Positions 53,393 through 61,634 of a stretch of 64,000 bases of DNA are shown here, one piece after another; position 1 is the first letter of the stretch; each line of letters starts with the position of its first letter. Below the pieces are notes generated by a model. It was not told the DNA's origin and did no database searches. It was given only the letters and a program-made list of their open reading frames with translations. Both the position numbers and the translations under genes were made by a program. The DNA lies in the NCBI GenBank assembly GCA_049517675.1, contig JBEKRV010000015.1, positions 1 to 64,000 on the forward strand. Reading direction: 5' to 3'. This DNA comes from Bog-756 sp049517675 (GTDB lineage Bacteria > Actinomycetota > Acidimicrobiia > Acidimicrobiales > RAAP-2).

Positions 53393-53590
53393 TCAGTGGC
53401 CGGCCACTTCCCCGTGGTCGCGGCACCGTGCCCGGTAGCCCCCGGGAGTGACCGTGACCGTCAGCCGGAGCCCGCAGTCGGGACAGAAACGCGGCGGGTC
53501 GAGGGTGCGGCCGCATCCGATGCACGACTCCGAGCCGCAGCCGGTGCAGTGGGTCCCCGACCCGGTGGTGACACGGCCGGCGGCGTCCAC
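53393..53590 (-). CDS. bsaP: Biotin synthase auxiliary protein BsaP
   Basis: A 65-residue cysteine-rich protein, GTG 53590, 11 bp after bioB. HCTGCGSESCIGCGRTLDPP, RFCPDCGLRLTVTVTPGGY and RCRDHGEV carry seven cysteines in zinc-ribbon or Fe-S-like pairs, and DPPRFCPDCG matches BsaP of mycobacteria. Mycobacterial BioB needs BsaP to convert dethiobiotin to biotin, probably by supporting repair of its sulfur-donating cluster. Immediate linkage to bioB makes the call strong despite the small size. Confidence 0.85.
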   Translation of the reverse strand: MDAAGRVTTGSGTHCTGCGSESCIGCGRTLDPPRFCPDCGLRLTVTVTPGGYRARCRDHGEVAGH

Positions 53591-53601
53591 GACCGTGCCG
53601 C

Positions 53602-54696
53602 TCAGAGGACGCCGGTGAGGGCGCCCACCGGCATGCGGAGGTCGGCCAGCATCCGGAGGTCCTCGTCGGCCGAGCGACCGAGCGTGGTCAGGTAGTTGCC
53701 GACGATGAGGGCGTTGATGCCCGCGGTCATCCCCATGGACTGCAGCTCCCGGAGCGTGACCTCGCGGCCGCCCGCGTAGCGCAGGATGACGCCGGGGAGC
53801 CCGAGCCGGAACAGGGCGATCCACCGGATCGCCTCCCAGGCCGCCACCGGTCGCTCGCCGCCGAGGGGCGTGCCCGGGCGCGGGTTCAAGAAGTTGAGGG
53901 GAACCTCGGTGGGGCCGAGCTCCTGGAGCTGGGTGAGCAGCTCGATCCGCTGTTCGTCGGACTCGCCCATGCCGATCAGGGCGCCACAGCACAGCTCCAT
54001 GCCGTGGTCGAGGACCAGCCGGCACGTCTCCACCCGCTCTTCCCAGGTGTGGGAGGTCACCACGGTGGGGAAGAAGGACCGGGAGGTCTCGAGATTGTGG
54101 TTGTAGCGGTGCACCCCACATTCGGCGAACCGTCGTGCCTGGTCCTCGGTCAACAGGCCGGCGCTCACGGCGACATTGAGGCCGGTGCGTTCCTGGACCA
54201 TGGGCACGAGCTCCAGGATCCGCTGCATGGTGCGCTCGTCGGGACCCCGGACGGCCAGGACGATGCAGAACTCGGAGGCGCCGGCGGCCCGTGTCTCCTC
54301 GGCGGCCTGCAGCACCTCCTCGGCGTCGAGGAAGGGGGTGGCCTTGACCGGGGTGTCGAACCGGGACGACTGGGAGCAGAAGTGACAGTCCTCGGGGCAG
54401 CCGCCGGTCTTGGCCGACAAGATGCCCTCGACCTCGACCTCCGGCCCGCACCAGGCCAGACGTACCTGGTGGGCCAGCGCGGCCAGGGACGTCACGTAGC
54501 CGTCGGGCAGCGCGGCCAGGCCGGCCAGCTCGTCGCCGGTGAGGAGACGCCGCTCGTCGAGGAGCGCGACTTCGGCCGCGTGGATGCGGACCCGGGCGGT
54601 CGACGGGTCGACGTCGGGGCGCTCGGGCTCACACCGCCTGGGCGGCGAGAGGGTGATGGTCGTGGGTACGGGGGCGGTGGCGGAGTCTCCGGACAT
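53602..54696 (-). CDS. bioB: Biotin synthase
   Basis: A 364-residue radical SAM enzyme inserting sulfur into dethiobiotin. GGCPEDCHFCSQSSRF holds the 4Fe-4S CxxxCxxC motif; HRYNHNLETSRSFFP, MELCCGALIGMGES and PLNFLNPRPGTPLGG are typical, with YAGGREVTLREL bearing the conserved Arg of the auxiliary cluster site. The N-terminal 40 residues extend beyond the core. It lies 14 kb from bioAFD and is paired instead with bsaP. TACCGT 7 nt before ATG 54696 indicates a leaderless message. Confidence 0.95.
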   Translation of the reverse strand: MSGDSATAPVPTTITLSPPRRCEPERPDVDPSTARVRIHAAEVALLDERRLLTGDELAGLAALPDGYVTSLAALAHQVRLAWCGPEVEVEGILSAKTGGCPEDCHFCSQSSRFDTPVKATPFLDAEEVLQAAEETRAAGASEFCIVLAVRGPDERTMQRILELVPMVQERTGLNVAVSAGLLTEDQARRFAECGVHRYNHNLETSRSFFPTVVTSHTWEERVETCRLVLDHGMELCCGALIGMGESDEQRIELLTQLQELGPTEVPLNFLNPRPGTPLGGERPVAAWEAIRWIALFRLGLPGVILRYAGGREVTLRELQSMGMTAGINALIVGNYLTTLGRSADEDLRMLADLRMPVGALTGVL

Positions 54697-54703
54697 GGGG
54701 GCA

Positions 54704-54709
54704 ACGGTA
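54704..54709 (-). promoter_or_regulatory. -10 box of bioB-bsaP, leaderless
   Basis: TACCGT on the minus strand, 7 nt before the bioB ATG; no Shine-Dalgarno site. Confidence 0.5.
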
Positions 54710-54750
54710 CCCGGCCGGAGCGCACCGCCGGAAACCGGGTGCCGATGCCG

Positions 54751-55593
54751 TCAACCCCCGGGAGACGGGTCGCCGAACACCGGCGGGCGCTTCTCGCGCA
54801 GGGCGGCCACACCCTCCCGGTAGTCCGGTCCGGCCATCATCGGATCGAGCAGTGCCTCGGCGGCCCGGACCGATTCGGCCGCCGTCATGTGGAACGACTC
54901 GTAGACCTGGCGCTTCGAGGCGGCGAGCGAGGCCGGCGAGACCGTGGTGGCCAGGGAGCGCGCGTAACGGTGGACGTGGTCGAGCAGGTCGGGCCCGTCG
55001 ACGACGGCGGTGACCAGGCCGAGCTCGTAGGCCTCGTCGGCCTCGAACGTCCGGCTCGTCAGGATGAGGTCCAGTGCCCGGGGCAGCCCCACCAGCCTGG
55101 GTAGGAGCCAGGCCAGGCCGAAGGCGCACGGGAGCCCGAGCTTGCCGTGGGCCGTGGTGAACTTCGCCCCCCTGGCGGCGAACCGCAGGTCGCAGTAGCA
55201 CGAGAGGGCGAAGCCGATCCCGGCGACCGGCCCGTTGATGGCGGCCAGGATCGGCTTGTCGACACCGAAGTGGTAGGCGAGCTCGGCATCGAACTCCTGC
55301 CGGACGCCGTAGCCGGGCGTGGCCAGGCCGTCCGGGGCCCCCGACTCGTAGGAGCCCCGCTCGGCATGGCCGGCCAGGTCCTCGGACTCGGCCCCGGCGC
55401 AGAAGCCCCGTCCACTGCCGGTGACCACGACGACCCGTACGGCGGGGTCGTCGGCCGCCGTCTGCAGGAGCGCCCGGTACTCGGCGTTCATCGTGGCCGT
55501 CCAGGCGTTGAGACGCTCGGGACGGTCCAGGGTGATCGTGGCGATCCGGTCGACGACCTCGTAGCGCGTCGCCTCGAGGATGGGTGGGGTCAT
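54751..55593 (-). CDS. Enoyl-CoA hydratase/isomerase family protein
   Basis: A 280-residue crotonase-fold protein: ATITLDRPERLNAW, VVVTGSGRGFCAGAE (oxyanion loop), AAINGPVAGIGFALSCYCDLRFAA and KLGLPCAFGLAWLLPRLVG. The second conserved acidic position of hydratases is not obvious, so isomerase or another crotonase activity is possible. It lies 46 bp after ahcY on the same strand. Confidence 0.87.
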   Translation of the reverse strand: MTPPILEATRYEVVDRIATITLDRPERLNAWTATMNAEYRALLQTAADDPAVRVVVVTGSGRGFCAGAESEDLAGHAERGSYESGAPDGLATPGYGVRQEFDAELAYHFGVDKPILAAINGPVAGIGFALSCYCDLRFAARGAKFTTAHGKLGLPCAFGLAWLLPRLVGLPRALDLILTSRTFEADEAYELGLVTAVVDGPDLLDHVHRYARSLATTVSPASLAASKRQVYESFHMTAAESVRAAEALLDPMMAGPDYREGVAALREKRPPVFGDPSPGG

Positions 55594-55639
55594 GTGCGGC
55601 TCGTCTCGCCGACGGGGCCACCCGATCGGGCGGCCCCGG

Positions 55640-57091
<1,452 letters not shown>

Positions 57092-57215
57092 GTGGCTCCT
57101 TCGTCGTGGCGACCCCTGCGGGGACGGTGCTCACCGGCACGGGCCGACCGGCTCGTGCGCGTGCGCCCGGACCCCGTCCTCGGCCGTAGCCCCGGGCCCC
57201 GGAAACGCCCTGACG

Positions 57216-57221
57216 ATGATA
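57216..57221 (-). promoter_or_regulatory. -10 box of ahcY
   Basis: TATCAT on the minus strand predicts a start near 57209 and a leader of about 118 nt. The leader shows no SAH-riboswitch consensus. Confidence 0.45.
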
Positions 57222-57236
57222 GTCCACGGTTCCGAT

Positions 57237-57258
57237 CGCACCGCCGGAGGGCGGTGCG
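57237..57258 (-). terminator. Terminator-like hairpin after the MDMPI gene
   Basis: Perfect 9-bp stem CGCACCGCC (57237-57245) with GGCGGTGCG (57250-57258) and a 4-nt loop, 14 nt beyond the stop of the mycothiol-type gene and just before the ahcY promoter. Confidence 0.6.
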
Positions 57259-57272
57259 GTGACCCTCTGCGG

Positions 57273-57971
57273 CTACTCGACGATCTCGACCCCCGGAGGG
57301 TGCATCGGAGTCCCCTCGAACATGGCCAGATAGGGCTCGGGGTCGCCGTCCCAGGCCAGCGCGTGGATCTGGGACAGGGACCGCCGCCCCGTGATGAACC
57401 GGTACAGGGAGAAGGTGTCGGTGGCGAGCCGGACCCGGGCGGTCCCGGAGCCGATCGTGGTCGAGTACCCCGGTGTGTCGAGGTCGAGAGCTGGCAGCCC
57501 GTTGCGACCGATCAGGCCGGTCAACCTCGCGGTCATGAACTGCAGACCGACCTGCACGCTCGCCGCGTCCCGGCCGCCGGGCCGACCGAGGGCGCCGCGG
57601 AGGTCGTGCTCGTGGACACCCGCATCGAAGGTGATCTGGGCGGAGATCCGGTCGGGGAGGTCGGCGGCCCGCTCCTCGAACCCGGGGGCGACCGTGTTCC
57701 AGGCCTCGACGATGCCGGCGAGGCCCATGGGGGAGAACCGGTCGACCTGAGCGTTGGTCCACCCGTTGCTGCCGGCGTCCGCCAGGTTGCCGTCGTAGGC
57801 GTCGCGGGTCACCCCGTAGACGTGTGCGGCGAGGTCGGTCACGCTCCAACCCGGGCACGCGGCGACGGGCGCGGCCGCCGCCTCGGCGTCGGGTACCGCG
57901 GAGAGCAGCTCGGTCAGGCGGAGCCGCATGTCGGTGTAGGCGGCCGCGGACTCGGTCGACGAAGGCAGCAC
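57273..57971 (-). CDS. Mycothiol-dependent maleylpyruvate isomerase family protein
   Basis: A 232-residue DinB-like four-helix protein with the MDMPI N-terminal domain: ACPGWSVTDLAAHVYGVTRDA contains one metal-binding His, and TFDAGVHEHDLRGALG supplies the HEHD pair. Relatives use mycothiol as thiol cofactor for isomerisation or transfer. The substrate is unknown. GTG 57971 is supported by GGGAGG 4 nt upstream; longer upstream frames look non-coding. Its leader contains a strong hairpin at 57994-58013. Confidence 0.82.
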   Translation of the reverse strand: MLPSSTESAAAYTDMRLRLTELLSAVPDAEAAAAPVAACPGWSVTDLAAHVYGVTRDAYDGNLADAGSNGWTNAQVDRFSPMGLAGIVEAWNTVAPGFEERAADLPDRISAQITFDAGVHEHDLRGALGRPGGRDAASVQVGLQFMTARLTGLIGRNGLPALDLDTPGYSTTIGSGTARVRLATDTFSLYRFITGRRSLSQIHALAWDGDPEPYLAMFEGTPMHPPGVEIVE

Positions 57972-57993
57972 GGGACCTCCCGGTGGCGGGGTG

Positions 57994-58013
57994 CCTCCCC
58001 CGTTGCGGGGAGG
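57994..58013 (-). promoter_or_regulatory. Hairpin in the leader of the MDMPI gene
   Basis: CCTCCCC (57994-58000) pairs with GGGGAGG (58007-58013) around a 6-nt loop, about 22 nt upstream of GTG 57971. On the minus-strand RNA its GGGGGAGG arm resembles a ribosome site held in a stem. A regulatory role is speculative. Confidence 0.35.
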
Positions 58014-58097
58014 TGATCGGACGTCCCTACAGTACGGGAACGGGTCCCGTCGGAGCGGCCCGACCCGGAGCGGTGGCCGCTGGTCGCCGGCCAGTAG

Positions 58098-58127
58098 TTG
58101 ACCAAGTTGGTCATATTTTGTCAGTAT
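58098..58127 (+). promoter_or_regulatory. metYX promoter with palindromic operator
   Basis: -35 TTGACC (58098-58103), 18-bp spacer, -10 CAGTAT (58122-58127). A perfect inverted repeat TGACCAA-G-TTGGTCA at 58099-58113 covers the -35 and spacer, a layout expected for a repressor site. The region is strikingly AT-rich for the window. No SAM-riboswitch pattern lies in the leader of about 50 nt. Confidence 0.6.
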
Positions 58128-58185
58128 CGGGTCCCGTCCGGTGGGCCCCCGGGGGCGCACTTCCGTCAGTCGAAGGAGACATGCG

Positions 58186-59484
58186 ATGCCCGAGTGGGGA
58201 TTCGAGACCCGTCAGATCCACGCCGGTGCGGCGCCCGACCCGACCACCGGCGCCCGTGCCACGCCAATCTACCAGACCACCAGCTACACGTTCCGGGACA
58301 CCGCCCACGCCGCCGCCCTCTTCGGGCTCTCCGAGCTGGGGAACATCTACACCCGGATCATGAACCCGACCCAGGCCGTCTTCGAGGAGCGCATCGCGGC
58401 ACTCGAGGGCGGGGTGGCCGCACTGGCCGTAGCGAGCGGGCAGGCGGCCGAGACCATCGCCCTGCTCAACCTGGCGGAGAACGGGGGCCACGTGGTCTCC
58501 TCCGCCTCGCTCTACGGCGGCACCTACAACCTGTTCCACTACACGCTCCCCAAGCTGGGGGTGGAGGTCACCTTCGTCGACGATCCCGACGACCTCGACG
58601 CATGGCGGGCGGCCGTCCGACCCAACACCAAGGCGTTCTACGCCGAGACACTGGGCAACCCGAAGGGCGACGTGCTCGACTTCGCCGGCGTCTCGGCCAT
58701 CGCCCACGACCACGCCATCCCCCTGGTGGTGGACAACACCCTGGCCACTCCCTACCTGGCCAACCCGCTGGCCCACGGCGCCGACATCGTGGTCCACTCC
58801 GCCACCAAGTTCATCGGCGGCCACGGCACCTCCATCGGTGGCGTGATCGTCGACGGCGGCACGTTCGACTACGAGGGCAGCGGCCGCTTCCCCGGCTTCA
58901 CCGAGCCCGACCCGAGCTACCACGGACTGGTGTTCGGGCAACTGCCCGAACCGCTCTTCGCGGCCAGGTTCGTCCTGAAGGCACGGCTCCAGTACCTCCG
59001 CGACCTCGGGCCCGCCACCACGCCGTTCAATTCGTTCCTCTTCATCCAGGGCGTCGAGACCCTGAGCCTGCGGATGGAGCGCCACGTCCAGAACGCCGCC
59101 GCGGTGGCGGCCTGGCTCGAGGATCGCGACAAGGTGTCCTGGGTGGCCTATCCGGGCCTCGCCTCGAGCCCCTGGCACGAGCGCCAGCTGCGCTACCTGC
59201 CCAAAGGTGGCGGGGCGATCGTGGCGTTCGGCATCGACGGCGGGGCGGACGCCGGGCGCCGCTTCATCGAGGGCCTCGAGCTGTTCAGCCACCTGGCCAA
59301 CGTGGGCGACGTGCGCAGCCTGGCCATCCACCCGGCGTCGACCACCCACTCACAGCTGACCGAGGCGGAGCAGGTGTCGACCGGGGTCACCCCCGACCTG
59401 GTCCGCCTGTGCATCGGCATCGAGTCGATCGAGGACATCCTCGCCGACCTCGAGCTCGGGTTCCGGGCCGCGAAGGGGGCGTGA
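58186..59484 (+). CDS. metY: O-acetylhomoserine sulfhydrylase
   Basis: A 432-residue PLP enzyme of the Cys/Met metabolism family making homocysteine from O-acetylhomoserine and sulfide. WGFETRQIHAG, PIYQTTSYTFRD, IYTRIMNPTQAVFEERIAALEGG in part, VVDNTLATPYLANPL with the PLP Asp, and HSATKFIGGHG with the Schiff-base Lys are diagnostic of MetY. AAGGAG 7 nt before ATG 58186 fixes the start; an out-of-frame ATG lies 5 nt earlier. Coupled to metX through GTGA. Confidence 0.95.
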   Translation: MPEWGFETRQIHAGAAPDPTTGARATPIYQTTSYTFRDTAHAAALFGLSELGNIYTRIMNPTQAVFEERIAALEGGVAALAVASGQAAETIALLNLAENGGHVVSSASLYGGTYNLFHYTLPKLGVEVTFVDDPDDLDAWRAAVRPNTKAFYAETLGNPKGDVLDFAGVSAIAHDHAIPLVVDNTLATPYLANPLAHGADIVVHSATKFIGGHGTSIGGVIVDGGTFDYEGSGRFPGFTEPDPSYHGLVFGQLPEPLFAARFVLKARLQYLRDLGPATTPFNSFLFIQGVETLSLRMERHVQNAAAVAAWLEDRDKVSWVAYPGLASSPWHERQLRYLPKGGGAIVAFGIDGGADAGRRFIEGLELFSHLANVGDVRSLAIHPASTTHSQLTEAEQVSTGVTPDLVRLCIGIESIEDILADLELGFRAAKGA

Positions 59485-60608
59485 CGGGCGAGCGCGCCGT
59501 GTCCTGGCAACCCGGCGACCAGCCCGGCATGCGCCGGTTCGCCCCACTGGCGACCGACGGCACGGCCGTCCTCCCGCTGGAGAACGGGGCCTCCCTGCCC
59601 GGGGTCACGGTGGCCTATGAGACGTGGGGGTCGCCCGACGCCGCGCGGTCGAACGCGGTGCTGGTGCTCCACGCACTCACCGGTGACTCGCACGCAGCGG
59701 GCCCGGCCGGCCCCGGGCATCCCACTGCCGGCTGGTGGGCGCCCCTCATCGGGCCCGGGGCCCCGATCGACACCGACCGCTTCTTCGTGGTGAGCCCCAA
59801 CGTGCTGGGCGGCTGTCAGGGAACCACCGGGCCGTCCTCGGCCGCACCCGACGGGAGGCCGTGGGGATCGAGGTTCCCACGGGTGACCGTCCGGGACCAG
59901 GTGGCGGCGGAGGTGCTGCTGGCCGAACACCTGGGGATCGACCGGTGGGCCGCGGTCGTCGGCGGGTCCATGGGCGGCATGCGCGTGCTCGAGTGGTGCG
60001 TCGGCCACCCGGACCGGGTGGCCCGCGCCGCGGTCCTGGCCGTCGGCGCCGCCGCCACCGCCGAGCAGGTGGCCCTGTGCTCGGTGCAGTGCCGCGCCAT
60101 CCGCCTCGATCCCGACTTCGCCGGCGGCGACTACTACGGCACGGGGCCCGCACCGGTCGCGGGGATGGAACTGGCACGGGGCATCGGACAGGTCTCGTAC
60201 CGGACCCGACAGGAGTTCGACGACCGGTTCGGGCGCCGCCCCCAGGGGGACGAGGACCCCTTGCAGGGCGGGAGGTTCGCGGTCGAGTCCTACCTCGAGT
60301 ACCAGGGGGCGAAGCTGGCGGCGCGGTTCGACCCGAACTCCTATCTGGTCCTCAGCGAGGCGATGAACAGCCACGACGTGGGCCGGGACCGGGGAGGCGT
60401 GGCCGCAGCGCTGGCCGGGGTGACCGCCGAGGTGCGGGTGGCCGGCATCGACTCGGACCGCCTCTACCCGATCCCGCTGCAGGCCGAGCTGGCCGACCTG
60501 CTCCCGGGCGATCGACCCCTCGAGGTGGTGCGGTCGGCCTTCGGTCACGACGGGTTCCTGCTCGAGACCGACCAGGTGGGCCAGGTGATCGCCGGGACGC
60601 TCCGGTAG
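59481..60608 (+). CDS. metX: Homoserine O-acetyltransferase
   Basis: A 375-residue alpha/beta-hydrolase-fold transferase acetylating homoserine. VLVLHALTGDSHAAGP, SPNVLGGCQGTTGPSS and the elbow VVGGSMGGMRVLEW (nucleophile Ser) identify MetX; the catalytic Asp is in GIDSDRLYP and His in FGHDGFL. GTG 59481 overlaps the metY stop. Together metX and metY form the direct sulfhydrylation route to homocysteine. Confidence 0.95.
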   Translation: MTGERAVSWQPGDQPGMRRFAPLATDGTAVLPLENGASLPGVTVAYETWGSPDAARSNAVLVLHALTGDSHAAGPAGPGHPTAGWWAPLIGPGAPIDTDRFFVVSPNVLGGCQGTTGPSSAAPDGRPWGSRFPRVTVRDQVAAEVLLAEHLGIDRWAAVVGGSMGGMRVLEWCVGHPDRVARAAVLAVGAAATAEQVALCSVQCRAIRLDPDFAGGDYYGTGPAPVAGMELARGIGQVSYRTRQEFDDRFGRRPQGDEDPLQGGRFAVESYLEYQGAKLAARFDPNSYLVLSEAMNSHDVGRDRGGVAAALAGVTAEVRVAGIDSDRLYPIPLQAELADLLPGDRPLEVVRSAFGHDGFLLETDQVGQVIAGTLR

Positions 60609-60617
60609 TGGCGCGGA

Positions 60618-60659
60618 CCGGCGCGACGTCGCCGACCGACACGGCGATCCGCGCCGGTG
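60618..60659. terminator. Nested hairpin between convergent metX and oleD
   Basis: Outer stem ACCGGCGCG (60618-60626) with CGCGCCGGT (60651-60659); inner stem TCGCCG (60630-60635) with CGGCGA (60643-60648) and a 7-nt loop. Strong and symmetric, consistent with termination in both directions. Confidence 0.7.
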
Positions 60660-60664
60660 TTCGG

Positions 60665-61615
60665 TCAACGACCGGCGAACCAGCGCCCCAACTCGTCCAT
60701 CCCCCGGTCCACGCCGACCCGTGGTCGCCACCGGAGGACCCGCCGGGTGTCGGACTGGTCGAACCAGTGGGCCACCGACAACTGCCGGGCGGCGAAGTGG
60801 GTGAGGGGCGGCTCCCCGCCGGGCCACATCCGTCCGATGGCGCGTCCGGCCAGGGCTGCCACCGGAGCGGGTACCGAACGGACCCGAGGGTCCAACCCGG
60901 CGGCCTCCAGGATCCCCTCGACCAGTTCGGCCAGGGGACGGGGGTCGCCGCCGGTGACCACCCACGCCTTCCCGGTCGCCTCGTCGGAGTCGGCGGTCCG
61001 GTCGAGGCCGGCCACGATGGCGTCCGCCGCGTCGTCGACGTAGGTGGTGTCGACGAGCGGCCTGCCGTGGTCGGGAAGGACCAGGCGGCCCTGGCGGGCA
61101 CGCTCGACGATGCGGCCGATGAGCTGGGTGTCCCCCGGCCCCCAGACGAGGTGGGGGCGGACCACCACGGTGGGGACCGTGGTGTGCTCCAGGACATAGC
61201 GCTCGGCAACGGCCTTGGACCGGGTGTACGCGTCCCGTCCCCGGTACGTGGCGGGCTCGGCGCCGGCGCCGACCGCCGGCCCGCCGTCGAAGGCGACGGA
61301 CGGTGACGACACGTGCACGAGGCGACCACAGCGGGCCGCGGCGGACACGACGTTGCGGGAACCGACCACGTTGACCCGGTAGGCGCGGTCCCACCCGGGC
61401 CGGGGTGCCACCAGCGCCGCCAGATGGATGACGGCGTCGTGTCCCGCCGCCGCCGCCAGGACGGCCGCCGGATCGCTCACGTCACCGAGGACATCGGTCG
61501 TCCCGACCCCGCTCGGCGAGCGCTGGAAGCAGGTCACAAGGTCGCCCCGTGCGAGCAGGGTCGGCGCCACGGCACGCCCGATCAGGCTCGAACCCCCGGT
61601 GAGCAGCACCCTCAT
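60665..61615 (-). CDS. oleD: NAD(P)-dependent beta-hydroxy/keto acid dehydrogenase OleD-like
   Basis: A 316-residue extended SDR of the 3-beta-hydroxysteroid dehydrogenase type. LLTGGSSLIGRAVAPTLL is the nucleotide loop, HVSSPSVAFDG the Ser region, YTRSK the Tyr/Lys pair, VVRPHLVWGPGDTQLIGRIV and VDTTYVDDAADAIV the family core. Alone it could act on steroids or sugars. Its position 19 bp after an OleB-OleC fusion argues for OleD, which reduces the 2-alkyl-3-keto acid made by OleA. Confidence 0.82.
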   Translation of the reverse strand: MRVLLTGGSSLIGRAVAPTLLARGDLVTCFQRSPSGVGTTDVLGDVSDPAAVLAAAAGHDAVIHLAALVAPRPGWDRAYRVNVVGSRNVVSAAARCGRLVHVSSPSVAFDGGPAVGAGAEPATYRGRDAYTRSKAVAERYVLEHTTVPTVVVRPHLVWGPGDTQLIGRIVERARQGRLVLPDHGRPLVDTTYVDDAADAIVAGLDRTADSDEATGKAWVVTGGDPRPLAELVEGILEAAGLDPRVRSVPAPVAALAGRAIGRMWPGGEPPLTHFAARQLSVAHWFDQSDTRRVLRWRPRVGVDRGMDELGRWFAGR

Positions 61616-61634
61616 CGTCCGGCGGCCCGGTCGC

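Noticed and set aside
57092..57235. SAH riboswitch before ahcY
   Set aside because: The leader lacks the conserved SAH-riboswitch segments; only a -10 box and ordinary GC-rich sequence were found.
58128..58185. SAM riboswitch before metY
   Set aside because: The predicted leader is only about 50 nt and has no SAM-type core; a protein operator fits better.
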